Shown here: positions 1-12,061 of the stretch, one piece after another
Numbering within the stretch: the first letter of the stretch is position 1
How the letters are laid out: each line of letters begins with the position of its first letter
Origin: Puccinia triticina
Lineage: Eukaryota > Basidiomycota > Pucciniomycetes > Pucciniales > Pucciniaceae
Assembly: GCF_026914185.1 (NCBI RefSeq)
Contig: NC_070566.1
Coordinates: 2,294,001 to 2,358,000, forward strand
DNA: 64,000 bases
Direction of reading: 5' to 3'
The notes under the pieces: model-generated
The model's database searches: none
The model's input: only the letters and a program-made list of their open reading frames with translations
Told to the model about the DNA's origin: nothing
Made by a program: the position numbers and the translations under genes

Positions 1-797
1 AAAGGGTGCTCAGGGGTGTTCATTTGCCTCTGCCTACTGCATGAGCACTACAACATGTTCAACCTTGAGATGCTGAACAAGGTACACACTCAAGGTGCAC
101 CAGCACGGAATTTGTGTGCTTGACTCCAGCTTGAGCTGAAGCTTGGTTGAACCTTGCTGCATCTCAACTGCAAGCAGTTTCTGGAGTTTTTCTTGCAGTG
201 ATAGATGGTCCGGGAGGGTAGAGGACAGAGCTCCTCTCAAACCAATACTTTGTATCGGTGGCAAGACTATCCGGGATGAGAGTGTTGTATCGTCCGAGAG
301 GTGGGACGGGCGGGCGCAGCGAGTGTGGAAATTGCTTGAGAAAACAGGGTCAGACCTGTTTCTGGAAATTGGCAATTTGTGAAGGAAATTGATTACTGGA
401 TTCCTCCAAAAACGGGTGCTGTGGTACACGTTTTTGAGGGGAAACTGTTTTCTGTAAGAAAAACAGTTTCCGCCCGAAAAACTGCTTTTCGAGTCGCTAT
501 GGTACAGGCCCTTTTAAACACTCCCCTCGACAGCTTGTTATCGATGGAGTTGGGATACTTGCTTCGGGTGTGGATGCGGAAGATTGGAAATGTACGGGAA
601 ATGTCATACCTGATGTAAAATAAATATATGACGAAGTTGTGCCTAGTTGTGCGTTGTGGATTGGATGGATCCTATGGCCCAATCTGTTTTCCCTCCCCCA
701 TCACTCACCCCCACCAACTCCTACCGCACCACCTCCAGTTTAAACATCCTCAGCAGGGATCGACAGTCTCCGTGTTGTACCCATTCTCAACACCGCC
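1..797. other. 5' flank of the BRE4-like gene
   Basis: I see no convincing gene here. The open frames are short, overlap on both strands and have no recognisable protein motif. The last ~150 bases are pyrimidine-rich and precede the ATG at 798, so they probably hold the promoter and 5' UTR of the next gene. No TATA box could be assigned with confidence. Confidence 0.4.
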
Positions 798-3700
798 ATG
801 GGCAACATGTCCTTCCAGCACCCGAAATCGCTCGTGGTCAGCTCATTTGAGCGGATTAAGCGTTCAAGAAATACCATCCCTGTACTGAAAGGTATGTTGA
901 CTCAATCTATTCAGTTGATTCATCTCATCTCGATTATAACTATGTTCGTCAAAAAGGGTGCTAAAGGGCATATATATTGCCCTCTGAATTCATACAGCAA
1001 GGGTTACAATCGTGTAGCAAAAGCTGCAGCGGCCAACTTTCGACCTTTATACGCGTTAATTGAGCACACACACCTTCATCAAGGGGCATGTTAAATCACC
1101 TACTGTGGGGATTACGTCTAACGGCTAAAGCTGACTTAATAAAATCATTGAAAATTTTTCTAGGGACACTTTCATATTTACTTTTCTTCATCCTATTCTT
1201 CCTGAAACCTTTTCAGCGTTTATTTTCACACCCTATGACGGGCAACAGTGCCCTATTGATGATAATTGTTGGTAAGCATCTCTTATCTTTTCCTCTTACT
1301 TGACGGATCTTGGTGGTTCTGAGATGCCCTCAGCCCTTCGAACTTGGCTCAGTCCCTCGATCGGAACACAATAACAAACTTTGATAGGATCATGATTATC
1401 TTTTGCAGGCTTTGCCGGATGGTCGGTTGATGCGTGCTTGGACGCGCTCTTCCTTGGCATGCTTGGGGCCAGCATAGGAGGTGTCAATTTCCTTATCCTG
1501 AGCCAACTGGCACCCTATCCAGTTGCCCAAGCGGTCGTGTTTTTTCCAATTCTGTACAGTAAGTTAATCCCAAGTTATTTTCTCAGCAATCCGTTTCAAG
1601 CCAATCTTAACTTTCGTTCTTCATACTGCATCCGGTCATTGAATCTTCAATCGCTCTCTATTGGCGCGTCCAGTCTTCGCTCTCATCAAGACGAAAAATC
1701 CCAAGTATCTTGTCTTGTCATTGTTTTGCATTTCTATGAGTTGGAATGGTGTCTACAACTCCACCTCAAGTCCCAATCGAGAAATTTCCACCGAATTATT
1801 AGAAAGCTACCTCCAAGCTTATGCCTGGGCTGCTGCGATAGTCGTTTTCGTTAACGTTTTCGTACTCCCTCATTCAAGTGAAGCAGTTAGGCCCTTTTTC
1901 TTATCCTCCAACAAGTGATTTCCTCAATTCAAGATATTGCGCCTTCGAGTTTGATTCGATGTTTCTGCAAATCATCCATTCCACAGGAACTTCGGACAAC
2001 CCTTGTTCATTCCATCGACCATATCCGAACGCTGGCCTTTCTAATTAAAAAGACCTATTGGTGCACAATCAGCGACGAAGAATCCAAGGTTCGGGATAAC
2101 TTGGTTCAATCAATCCGGGCGGATTTTCACATCTTGCAGGCCAAACTAAATCGGACGTTCCTACGGATCACATATTCGAAATGGTCAGGGGACGATTACA
2201 AGAAAATGGTACAGCTCACCAAATCGATGCAACAATCTTTGATCTCGACTCATTCCAACTTGAGCAATATGAAGCAATCTGAAGCCAAGATTTTTATCGA
2301 TCAAGTCATGGCAACAGGATACGTGAATTCAGACCTGCTACGGAAGTATGTCTATGTGGGCCTCACAGAAGTCCAGAGAGAGCTAGCTTTAGGATCCGAA
2401 TCAGCCCCATTTGCGCTCAAGGAGATGGAGTTGCTGAAAGATATTAGCATTGAACGCCTTTCAAAAAGTGAACCACAACCGTCCGCCTATTCCAGGCCTC
2501 GAGTTTACACAATAGGTCACGCCATCGGAAGAAATCCAGCAGCTCAAGCAGCTTCCGCCGAACTGACGGATATGCAAAACCAAATTGCGCTCGAGATATC
2601 GGAACCTCAAGCAACTGCTGCGTCCCATCAATCTCCTGGAGATCAGGAAAGTCCTTCTACGAACTGCTATTCACCGAACAATTATGATTTTACTGCGCTT
2701 GCCTATCAAACCACACCGGCGAGTCTGCCGAACAGGGCACAGTCTGCCCAGGTGAATTTCTCGATTCGTCAGCACTGGAACAACTCGCAAATGCTTCAAC
2801 ACGAGGTCATCGGCCAAATCTATCAATCGGGAAAAATTTATCATCCTCAAGAACCATTGCTTATCGACTCGATTACCACTGCATTCAGAAGGGATTTCTT
2901 GGCAAGTGAACATTGCGATGATAACGGAAGACATCATTCCGAGATCATCAGTACTGCATACAAACATTCGTCCCTCCTTCAGCCAATCTTATCTCCAGTT
3001 GATGGCCTATCACGAGGTCCATCTGGCGAAGAGCTCTCTGAAATAACCGTAACGTCCGATAAAACAAAACCGAATGAGTATAGTAATGACCAGCTACAGC
3101 GCTCCTTACTCAGGACATTTTCGCACTCGTATATCATGGGCATGTTTCTTGAAGACCTTATTGAGCTGAGGGAGTTTGTCATGGGCACACAGGGTGAAGA
3201 AAACATTCGGCGGAAGAAGTTTCACACCACTTTCTGGTTACCCCTGAAAGCACGTCTCGGCTTTCGGAACCGTAATGATCCCAGATTGTCGACTGATCAA
3301 AGCCCCGAGGAAGAAATGACGATGCGAGAAGCGCTTGAAACACTCAAGGGCAAGCAATATGTCCCCACCAAGATGTCTCTATTCGAACGCGTTCGGGTGA
3401 TCGAAAAGCTGCTGAGAAGTCCCGACAGTACCTGTGCATTCAAACTAGCATGTGCCGTCACTACGCTTGCGGTACTGTACTGGTGCGACTCGACGCGCGA
3501 ATTCGCGCAGAAATACAACCTCAACACGTCCGTCATCACACTCGTTGTTTCAATCACACCCACCTTGGGGCAGAGCTGGTTAAGCTTCGTGCTGCAGATC
3601 AGTGGACAAGGAATGGGTTTGCTATATGGAATGATGTGAGCCAAATTAACCCCGATTGACTATGCCTATGTTTGTTCCTCTTTGAGGCTATGTTTCCTTG

Positions 3701-5258
3701 TGAATCCGCTGGAACCTGCCGGCTTCCTTTTCTGATGATCGTTAAATTTAGCGCGTTAGAAGTCTTCAAAAACGTCGGAGGTTGTAAGTACAATCCGTAT
3801 GGGATAATCGCCGCGATGGCTCTGTTTGCAGTACCGATGAATTTCGTACTCTACACGAATCCGAAGCTATTTATCATGTCCCTTCTGGCGATGAATTCTG
3901 CCGGAACCCTAGTTTATCCGATCTATCTAAACCAGAGTATCCCGTATGATTCGCCTCCTTACCGGATGGGTAAAAGTCTCACTTCGCTGGCAATTGCCAT
4001 CGGCATCGTGACTTTCCTCCAGCTCTTTGTCTTGAGGAATCCGGCTCGAAGGACGCTGAGGAAGGCGATGGCCAAGGTAATGAAGGCCAACACAGCGTAT
4101 ACAGTCATCTTACAGGCTTATGTATTATCAGGTTGAGTCATCGGAATGACCTCAGATCAGACCGTGGATTTTTTGAAACTTATGCACTTCAATCCTCGGC
4201 TCGGCTTCACAAAACCTGTTAGCCAGCACACTCGATCCTAGTCATCGGCCATCGCCGGGAGCAATACAGAGAGTAGCCAAAGATTTGATAAAGCGAGAGA
4301 CTCGAATTCAAGCCGACATCACCGCGCTGATGCCGTTGATGAAGTGAGGAAAGAGTTATATCAGGTCTACTATCCAAATCTACGATCGGAATTTGTTGAT
4401 TTGTTTCGTTATTACCCGCACTTCTATCGCGCAGCTTTGCAAGTGTGGAGCCGACCTTTGGTAAGCCTTTTCATGCGACCGAGTATCTGAAAATCGCCAA
4501 GTAAGTCACAAACACAAAACTTCCAGTCAAGGGTTATACATATGAACTGACATTGACGCCTTCTCTCTGTTCGCTCAGAGCCAACCAATTGATTTTGGGT
4601 GAGTATCAAGAAAATATCCCTTGAAAAAAGGCGTCCTGAGTCCCCTTGACTAAACATTTGTTCTTCTTATGACGCTCTTCAGATCGAAATCGTGATGCTC
4701 GCATCGCGATCGGAACAAGACCTTTGCCAACGAGGATCATGACCGAGTTTGTCGAGAAACTGGCCCCTTACCGACGTCCAACACTATCACGGATCAAGAC
4801 TTCGTTGTATCTCTGTACATCCGCTCTTCAATCCAGGGTACATCAAAATCCCTTTTTGCCAATTTGACGTTCTTCCACGGAATCCAAAACCCGTCGGTTA
4901 AATTCCCCGGACATGCTAACTATTAATATTACTGCAACCAATCTAGTTTCCTTTACCTGAGGTTTATAATGTTGCCAGTAACCAGGAATTCGGCCAGGAA
5001 ATCTTACACGATGCATTGGTTTTGGCATGTCGATTGGCAAGCTCACCGGAAGGCTTACAGCTAGTCAAAAGCAAAGAACTGACACGGTATTGTAAGATTC
5101 ATCCCTCTCCCTGTTTGCTTCTTCAAGGAGTTTCTCCTTTCTAGAGCCTAGCTACTTGTGTCTGACTGAAGGTTCATTTTGGATGGGGCACAGGGCTTTA
5201 TCTATCTAGTATTAATAGTGGGTTCGCGCAACTCGAGTGCATTCAAGAATCCGCGTAA
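798..5258 (+). CDS. BRE4-like (ArAE_2/FUSC-type) membrane protein, 12 exons
   Basis: Predicted integral membrane protein of the fungal BRE4 / aromatic-acid-exporter-like family; the yeast member affects brefeldin A sensitivity, and the transported substrate is unknown. My exons: 798-891, 1164-1271, 1409-1558, 1674-1885, 1987-3635, 3752-4131, 4223-4343, 4435-4500, 4579-4598, 4683-4837, 4947-5091, 5194-5258. They total 3165 nt (1054 aa) with every junction GT-AG and in phase. The start is in good context (CCGCCATGG). Residues ~30-188 hold about six hydrophobic segments. A long hydrophilic region follows (189-~640), then a second membrane block (~670-860; TLGQSWLSFVLQ, MGKSLTSLAIAIGIVTFLQL) and a soluble C-terminal part. 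Exon 9 is only 20 nt. A paralogue at 39683-35428 (-) has the same exon lengths (exons 2-4 and 6-11 identical, exons 1 and 5 within 9 nt), which independently supports exons 1-11. The last exon has no such support and is less certain. Confidence 0.88.
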
Positions 5259-6957
5259 GTGGGGGTTGGACTTAGCAAACCGTCTTTCTTTCTCTGCCGA
5301 GACTCTACATCGATTCACTGAACCGTTCCCCTCGGCCTTGCTTTTGCCGACTTGACTACCCATGTCAAAACAGGAAAAAAATCTTTGGGCGGCTTGAAGA
5401 TGAGATGTTCAATTACTATCACGAAGTTTCTTAGAGTTCCATCCACATTGATCATTCAAATCAGTCCTTTGAGTCTAATTTCAGGGTCTCCATATGTGCG
5501 GCTTTCAGCAATCTGGTTTGTGCCATATAAATAGGACTAGGGTTTAAGGGCGGCTACGCCGCCTGTGACTGATCTTATAATTTTGATACTACTAATACAA
5601 AAAGGAAAGTACTAAATTGATTGACGGTCCTCAAAAGGACAAAGTCAATATGTGGCGCTGGTAATGAGAGTGGAAAAGGAAAAAAGCAAGGGGAAGTTTT
5701 ATTATACCCGTGATGAGTGAGGCAAGATTTCTCAGGAGGGGCTCGGAGGAAGATCCAATACCGGAAACACCCTCAATTTACCAGTTTTCAGAGGCGGCCT
5801 CAGTTTCCCATTTTCGGGGGGAGGGGATTGATCTTTGCAAGGAAATTAAGGCAGTAAGATGTGATTATCTCCCGGGTGAGGAGATTTTCTGAGGAAGTAT
5901 TGGCAAGATGTAGGCTAGGCAATGTGCTTGGCAGTCTTCGACAGCTTCCACAGCTCAAAAGTGGAAGTCAACGGGGACATAAATTAACATGACTTAAAGA
6001 AAGCCAAAAGGAAATGATGAAAATTTTGTCAGCTGTTTTAGCCGCTTTGTGTTGCATGAATTTCATGTGGAATGCAGACAATGGGGGGAAAAGGAGAAAG
6101 TAGATGTATACACCGGTAAGGATGGAAAAGGGAAAAAAAAAAATGTATTTGTTGTCATGATGAATTGAGGTTTGGGGCCACAGTATAAAAGCACACAGGC
6201 TGTAGACAATTTCAGGTCATCACTTGGCTCTTTCTCAGCGCCAATTGCTTAAAGAGCCAAGCAATCCAGGACAGTGTGTGCCTGTAGTTTGTAAATTGTT
6301 GGAATGTCAAAGAGGGAGGAATGCTGCCAAAATTTTCTTTGGCGGGCACCTGTCGGTCCCATTAATTTTAAGCCACTAACTTGCAATTGTTTTATGTTCA
6401 TTGGTATCATTCTGTCTTCTATTTCTGGATCAACTCTCTGCAAGATCTGACATCAAGCAAGGATATCCAATCAACAGTCTTATCTGCCTAGTAGTCTTTT
6501 TCTTTATTGTTGCATTTCATATATTGACATGTCTGGTAACTTACCTTAGGTCCCATTTGAATGCATCAAGAATGTAGGTGTTATATTGCACAAATTAACA
6601 AACTATTCACAATGTTGCACTTAAATGTTTTTTGGGGCAAGTTGAATAACTGATTTCCTTAATATTTACATCAGAGCCAAATAAAATTGGCTATCTTCAG
6701 TGCCATAATAGCAATATTACACCCTTGAATCTTCAGTGCCGTAATAGCTGTATTACACTCTTGACCAATATAAAGTGTACTGTTGCTTGGGCCTTAGTTA
6801 ATTGACTTCCAATAATCTGACTTGTGACTCCCAAAAGTACTAGATGTCTGGCTGACTGGATTTTGATTCCTGGCTCAGGCCCCTGGGACCAATATTTTGT
6901 CAAGGGGAAATTTGGGGTTGGAAGTCAAATTTATATATTTTGTTTGTTAGTTAGATT
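5259..6957. other. Intergenic, AT-rich, no gene seen
   Basis: No frame here has a recognisable protein. Positions 6693-6764 are a degenerate two-copy tandem repeat of 36 bp (unit starts ATCTTCAGTGCC). A GC hairpin sits at 5549-5563. The remainder is AT-rich, possibly old repeat sequence. Confidence 0.4.
5549..5563. repeat. GC-rich perfect hairpin
   Basis: GGCGGC-TAC-GCCGCC, a 6-bp perfect stem in AT-rich sequence, preceded by TTTAAG. A near-identical hairpin context (GGCGGC/GCCGCC next to TTAAGG on the other strand) lies at 55781-55795, and a weaker one at 33015-33027. Shared flanks suggest fragments of one dispersed repeat rather than chance. Confidence 0.45.
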
Positions 6958-6965
6958 TACGGATG

Positions 6966-8067
6966 TGTTAAGAATCAAACTGAAGTATTTGCAAAAGTTA
7001 GAAAAAGAAAAACAAAAAAAAATTTGAGAAAAAAGGAAAAATACCTGAAGGCAAACACAATACAGAAGAGCACGACAAAACAAAGAGATGACACAGAGGA
7101 GAAAGAAAGAGCAGACTAAATTAGAACAATGTTAATAGGGTCAGATGATGAGAGAAAGAGAAAAAACACGACATACGACCAGGAGCAGACTTGGGCGGAG
7201 GAAGTGAGTGAGCTTGAGGCTTTGGTGAGTTTGAAGACCAATTTGGAAGATGTCTTCGGGAGGAACAGAGCAGTCAGAGAGTTGAGAAAGATTCAAGACT
7301 GCCAATGCAATATGTCAAGTGATGATTTGAGCGAGTTCCCCAAGGGAGGAGGAAAGAGGCAAGATTCTGCAAGCAACAAAGGGTAGTTACGCTACGCGTA
7401 ACGCGTAGATAATGGTAACGTAACGAAATTTCGTTGTTATCTACGCGTTACGCGTAACGGCAGTGCGGTTACGTTATCGCAACACGTTTAGCCGGTTTTT
7501 TTTATACTCGTTGCGTTATCCGGGCGCGCAGAGCCCTTGAGAACAGGCAAAAAATGAGGCTAAAAAGCCTTAAATGGTCCGTTATCGCGTCATCCGGGGG
7601 ATAACGCGATAACGGGCCTCAAAAATCAGGCCCGTTACATTACGCGCGGGGCCTGAAATGAACCCGTTACTTTACTAGTAACGGGGGGCCCCGGATAACG
7701 GGGGTAGTTACGTTACCAAAATTGCGCGGATAACGCAACGTAACATAACTACCCTTTGTTGCTGCAAGTTTAAATATGTTTGAGCAGTTGAGGATTGCTG
7801 ATGAGAAGTTGTGGTTGAGAACAGTTCAGATTACTGGAAAGGGAGACAATCGGAGCGAATTGAGTTGTCCAAAAGCGTGATGAGTGAAAATTGAGTTGTC
7901 CAAGAGCAAGATGAGCAAAGCAAATCGAGTTGTCCAAAAGTGTGAGATGAGCGACTGGAGGAAAAAATAGAGAAAGCCGGAGAGGAATATGTTGTGTGAC
8001 AGGTAACTTGACAGGTTTATTACAGGCGACAAGACCTCAAGTTGAGGCAAGGGCTTAACTCTCAACA
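6966..8067 (-). repeat. Copia 3' LTR (enlarged by an insertion)
   Basis: Direct repeat of 12062-12756. It is 1102 bp against 695 bp. The excess is exactly explained by a 388-bp foldback element plus its 7-bp target duplication, and a 12-bp tandem duplication near 8005 (GGTAACTTGACA). Confidence 0.93.
7374..7761. mobile_element. Foldback MITE A in the Copia LTR, 7-bp TSD
   Basis: 388 bp, ends CAACAAAGGGTAGTTACG and its inverted counterpart, flanked by CTGCAAG at 7367-7373 and 7762-7768. The other LTR gives the empty site. The interior is made almost only of GTAACG/CGTTAC words and is highly self-complementary. No coding capacity. Confidence 0.88.
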
Positions 8068-9857
8068 CCCCCTCTTTCCTCTAGTCGCAAAAGACCTATG
8101 GCGGACAGGGATTTTACAAGAGCTGGGTGCGGGACTGATTTTCTTAGGAAGTTGGCTAGCATGTCGGAGGTGGGAGTGTACTGAAGAACAATCTTGGAAG
8201 ATTTGATTACATCGCGAATGAAGTGGAGTTGAATTTCTATGTGCTTCATTTTCTTTGAATTGGTGTTTGCTTCAAAGTTTGCGACCACGATGCACCCTTG
8301 ATTGTCCTTGTGAACAACGGTGGGCTCCTCAAGTTTTGAAAGTTGAAGTTTGATGCAGAGTTGACAAAGCCAGAGCAGCTTGCAGGAGAAGTCGGTCAAG
8401 GCGCGGTATTCAGCTTCGCAAGAGGATAAGGAGACAACGGGTTGCTTCTTGGTTTGCCAACATACAAGGTGATTGTTGAACAATGCAAGGAAGCCGGTGA
8501 CGGATCTTTGAGTGACCGGAAAGTTGCCCCAATCTGCGTCAGTGAATCCTTGAAGAGGAGACAAAAGCCTGCGAGAGTACACCAAGCCGTAGTCTGGGGT
8601 ACCGCTGAGATATTGTAGGACGTGTTTGAAGGCGTCCCAGTGTTGCATGCCAGGATTTTCCAAAAACTGCGAAAGGTTGCTTAGGGCGTAAGCAATGTTG
8701 GGACGTGTTGCGGTGCTCAAGTAGCTTAAAGCCCCGATGGCGCTCCGGTAATTTTTGCCAAGGGAGAGGAATTCATTGATGTCTTCTTGTGTTGCCTTTC
8801 CTTGAGGAGAGTTTGGGACGAGTGGAGTTACAGCGGTTCTGCACGAACTCATTCCGTACAGCTCCAATACCGAGTTGACATAGTGTTGTTGAGTGAGGAT
8901 GATGGCACCGGGTTGATGAAGGATTTTTATTCCGAGTAAGACGTCCGCTTTACCAAGGTCTTTCATGCTGAATTCCTTTTTGATGGCGATTTTGAAAGGC
9001 TCTACTTGCGGTCCGAAGACAGCAATGTCGTCGACATGAATGAATAGATAAATCGGATCAGGTGTAAGGCAATAGAAGACACATGGGTCGGAAACAGAAG
9101 ATGAGAAATCAACGCTAATTAGCCAAGCCGAGAGGCGATTGTACCACGCGAGGGGAGCCTGTTTGAGTCCATAAATTGCTTTGTGTAGTTTCAAACAGAA
9201 AACCTTTTTGTCGGCAGAGACTCCTTGAGGAATTGACAGATAGACCGACTCTTCCAGATCGGCGTTAAGGAAGGCGGTTTTCACATCTAATTGTTGAATA
9301 TCCCAGTTCATGGCGGTAGCGAATGAAATGAGTACCCGGAGTGAGTTAAGTCGTCCAGTGGGCGCGAATGTTTTAGAGAAGTCAACACCGTAGGTCTGCA
9401 AGAACCCCTGCGCGCATAGACGAGCTTTGAATTCAATGGAGCAAGAGCCGTTTTTCTTCTTCCGAAACACCCAGGTTGTCCCAACTAGTTTCACGCCGGG
9501 AATGATTTTGACGATTGACCATACTTTGAGAGTTTCCATGGCGTCCAATTCCTTTTTGATAGCAGTGGTCCATTGTTGAGATTCACGACACTTGATTGCT
9601 TGGTTGAAGTGTTTTGGAATATTATCGGTGGCCTGCATAGCAAAGGCCCAAGGCCTTTGAGGATGGTGAATGATGTTGTTGGTAGTGATGTCTCCTTGAA
9701 TGATGTTGAAGGTGCTGACTGGAGGTATTTCTTGAGGGGAAGTATTGACGATCTGAGAGGCAATCTTCAGAAATGGATTACGATTTGGAACTATCTGAGA
9801 TGTCAGAATCCGAGGAAGAGTCGGAGTGTTCAGGACAGTCATGGAATTCATTGTCAT
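8055..9857 (-). CDS. Copia reverse transcriptase-RNase H
   Basis: A 600-aa frame with an RVT_2-type reverse transcriptase. Recognisable blocks in order: WVFRKKKNG and KARLCAQGF, QLDVKTAFLNADL, YGLKQAPLAWY, then the catalytic IHVDDIAVFG. RNase H follows with TDADWGN, SSCEAEYRAL and a DNQGCI motif. Stop lies just inside the 3' LTR. This is the best preserved part of the element. The N-terminal ~100 residues are linker after integrase, entered by a frame change near 9800. Function: synthesis of element cDNA in cytoplasmic virus-like particles. Confidence 0.93.
   Translation of the reverse strand: MTMNSMTVLNTPTLPRILTSQIVPNRNPFLKIASQIVNTSPQEIPPVSTFNIIQGDITTNNIIHHPQRPWAFAMQATDNIPKHFNQAIKCRESQQWTTAIKKELDAMETLKVWSIVKIIPGVKLVGTTWVFRKKKNGSCSIEFKARLCAQGFLQTYGVDFSKTFAPTGRLNSLRVLISFATAMNWDIQQLDVKTAFLNADLEESVYLSIPQGVSADKKVFCLKLHKAIYGLKQAPLAWYNRLSAWLISVDFSSSVSDPCVFYCLTPDPIYLFIHVDDIAVFGPQVEPFKIAIKKEFSMKDLGKADVLLGIKILHQPGAIILTQQHYVNSVLELYGMSSCRTAVTPLVPNSPQGKATQEDINEFLSLGKNYRSAIGALSYLSTATRPNIAYALSNLSQFLENPGMQHWDAFKHVLQYLSGTPDYGLVYSRRLLSPLQGFTDADWGNFPVTQRSVTGFLALFNNHLVCWQTKKQPVVSLSSCEAEYRALTDFSCKLLWLCQLCIKLQLSKLEEPTVVHKDNQGCIVVANFEANTNSKKMKHIEIQLHFIRDVIKSSKIVLQYTPTSDMLANFLRKSVPHPALVKSLSAIGLLRLEERGGVES
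8068..8082 (-). other. Copia polypurine tract
   Basis: On the minus strand the bases immediately before the 3' LTR read AGAGGAAAGAGGGGG, the purine tract expected to prime plus-strand synthesis. Confidence 0.75.
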
Positions 9858-10954
9858 CAGTGGAGTTGTCCGTTATGAGAAGAGAATTATTGACAACAAG
9901 GGGTTCATCACTGAAATCGGAATTGGCGTTAGATCCAGATAGAGAAGGAAAAACTGATTCATTGAATGTTGCGTGCCTGGTACAAATGAGCTTCCCATTG
10001 CTAATTCTGATGACTCTGTAGACTGCTCCATTGTTTTCAAATCCAACAAGGATACCCAATTCTCCCATGTTGGCCAGTTTCCAAGAGCGGCGATGTTTTG
10101 GAACCAATATGGCAACTTGACAACCAAAATTCTTGATGCGTCGAAGAGGAGCAGGCGAGTTGGTCCACAATTTGAATGGGGATTTGTTTGCACGAGAGGG
10201 TGTAGGAAGCAGGTTGGAGAGGAAGGTAGCAGTATTGACCGCCTCAACCCAATAGGTTTTCGGGAGCTTGCTGGTGGAAAGTAGGCATTGAGCTTTGTCA
10301 AGAATCGTTCTGTTGGCCCGTTCGGCAAATCCGTTGAGTTCCGGGGTGTAGGGAGGAGAAAACAGGTGATTGATCCCTTTTTCCGCTACAAAACTTTTGA
10401 AATCTTGATTTACAAATTTGCCACCATTGTTGGAAACTATCTCTTTCACTCGTTGTTCCTGAATGTTTTCTACCAGGGCAATAAGTAGCTTGAAGGACTC
10501 CAACGCTTCCGATTTTGCCTTTAGAAATTGAACGAATTTAAAAGATGAGTATTGGTCAACAACAGTCATGAAGAATTTGAATCTGGAGAGAGTGGGAGGA
10601 GTGATTGGTCCAACTAAATCAATCTGGAGGCGATGAAGTGGAAAAGAAGCAGGAGAAGGGAAGACGAGTCATTTTGGAGCAAAGAAACACTTCACAAGAG
10701 TTGTTTGGAGTAGAGGAGGACAATCACATGAGTTCAAGCGTTTTTTTGCTTGGATGGCCGAGTCGGAGGTGCCAAATGTTTGGAGCCGTTGCGGATTTTG
10801 AGAGAAGGGCGACAGGAGTAGAATAAGATGAGTGAAGAAGTCCGTTAACAATGTGACCGGTAAACATGACACTTTTTCCGTTGGAAACGGAGAAAGAGTC
10901 GGCCTGTTTTTGAATAACAAGTTTCCCAGGAAAGAGTAGACCGAGGGAAATCAA
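9778..10954 (-). pseudogene. Copia integrase region, frame-broken
   Basis: The zinc/pre-integrase part (WHLRLGHPS) is in one frame (10954-10724) and the catalytic core in another (10569-9778), with a stop at 10669 between. The core starts MTVVDQYSSFKF and ends in the usual PPYTPELNGFAERANRT block. The second catalytic block, normally DNGGEF, reads NNGGKF: the conserved Asp is Asn and the Glu is Lys. Both are G-to-A changes that correspond to TCG-to-TTG on the other strand. The integrase is therefore predicted inactive even apart from the frame breaks. Confidence 0.85.
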
Positions 10955-11997
10955 TTGTTGTGATATGATAGGCAGTCCAAGAGCTCGATGAGTTTTCCAT
11001 TTGAGAATATTTTTGCTGTGCCGTGACCTTCAGCAAATAGAGAGTCGTTAGGATTCCCAGTGGTGATTGCAACTTCTTCATTCACTAGCTTGGTGAATAG
11101 AGAACGATTGCTGAGCATGTGATGTGTTGCCGCGGTGTCCATAACAAGTGTTTGAGTGGAAAGTCTTCCGGATGAAGCAATGAAGGCCAAGGCTTGAGCA
11201 AGAGAGGCACTTGCATTTTTGGGCTTCTGAGTTCGAAGATTGGGATACTTATGATAGCATCGGCTTTCAGGGTGAGAGGTGGACAGCGGATTATGTTTGG
11301 TTCCTGCGCATAGATGAACAATCTTTTGAGGAAATTTGGAGGGGACAGCGGCGACAAGAGCAGAAGCGGATTGTTTTCCATTATCTTGATGCATGGCTTT
11401 TGACAGCGTGTGGATTCTGAAGAGTTGGAGAGCATCAAGACAGCTACATGGTGTGGCGACTGTTTCTTCAGATAAGGCAATCTTGTGCACGATCATGTTG
11501 ACTTCCTTGTTCCCCATAAGTTTTCCGAGGATTTCGTAGGAGAGAACATCGCCAGGCATCTTCTTTTCAACGAGTTCAATTTCCCGAAGTTGTTTTTGGA
11601 TAGTTTCAATGAAGAGTTGAAGATCGCCTGTGTACTTGATGGCTGACCATTTCATGAAGACGTGCCCTTGATTGATGATAGATTGAGAAGCGTAACAGTT
11701 GGCAATTTTTGACCAAAGAAGGACAGCGCTGTCACAGGTTTCTAAGTTAACAACTTCATTAAAGCATTTCTCTTTGAGTCTGGCGTTAATGAGAGAGATT
11801 GCAAGATAGTTTTGTTCATGAAAGGTAGTTTTGACGTTGGCATCTGCATCCTTATCAACTGTGTTTTGACATACATCGAAAAGCTTTCTTCCTCGTAGGT
11901 AGATCATCATACGGTTGCTCCAATGCGCGTAGTTATTGCCATTGAGCAGTGGAATGTTTTGTCGGCTTAAGTTGTCGGCTCCATCGGAGTTGGACAT
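10951..11997 (-). CDS. Copia gag with protease start
   Basis: A 348-aa frame. Residues ~1-200 are a UBN2/gag-like helical domain (LLNGNNYAHWSNRM near the N-terminus is typical). A Cys/His cluster follows (LCAGTKHNPLSTSHPESRCY), and the retroviral-type protease motif DTAATHHML lies near residue 290. The frame ends inside the protease; a frame change near 10950 is needed to continue into integrase. Confidence 0.85.
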   Translation of the reverse strand: MSNSDGADNLSRQNIPLLNGNNYAHWSNRMMIYLRGRKLFDVCQNTVDKDADANVKTTFHEQNYLAISLINARLKEKCFNEVVNLETCDSAVLLWSKIANCYASQSIINQGHVFMKWSAIKYTGDLQLFIETIQKQLREIELVEKKMPGDVLSYEILGKLMGNKEVNMIVHKIALSEETVATPCSCLDALQLFRIHTLSKAMHQDNGKQSASALVAAVPSKFPQKIVHLCAGTKHNPLSTSHPESRCYHKYPNLRTQKPKNASASLAQALAFIASSGRLSTQTLVMDTAATHHMLSNRSLFTKLVNEEVAITTGNPNDSLFAEGHGTAKIFSNGKLIELLDCLSYHNN

Positions 11998-12061
11998 GTT
12001 GGGTGTTTGCCTTGGAGTTTTGATTCAAGGAATAGCGGTTCCGAGAACAAGACTGTAAATC

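Noticed and set aside
1..620. Overlapping ORFs of 79-131 codons on both strands
   Set aside because: No motif, mutually antisense, no splice support.
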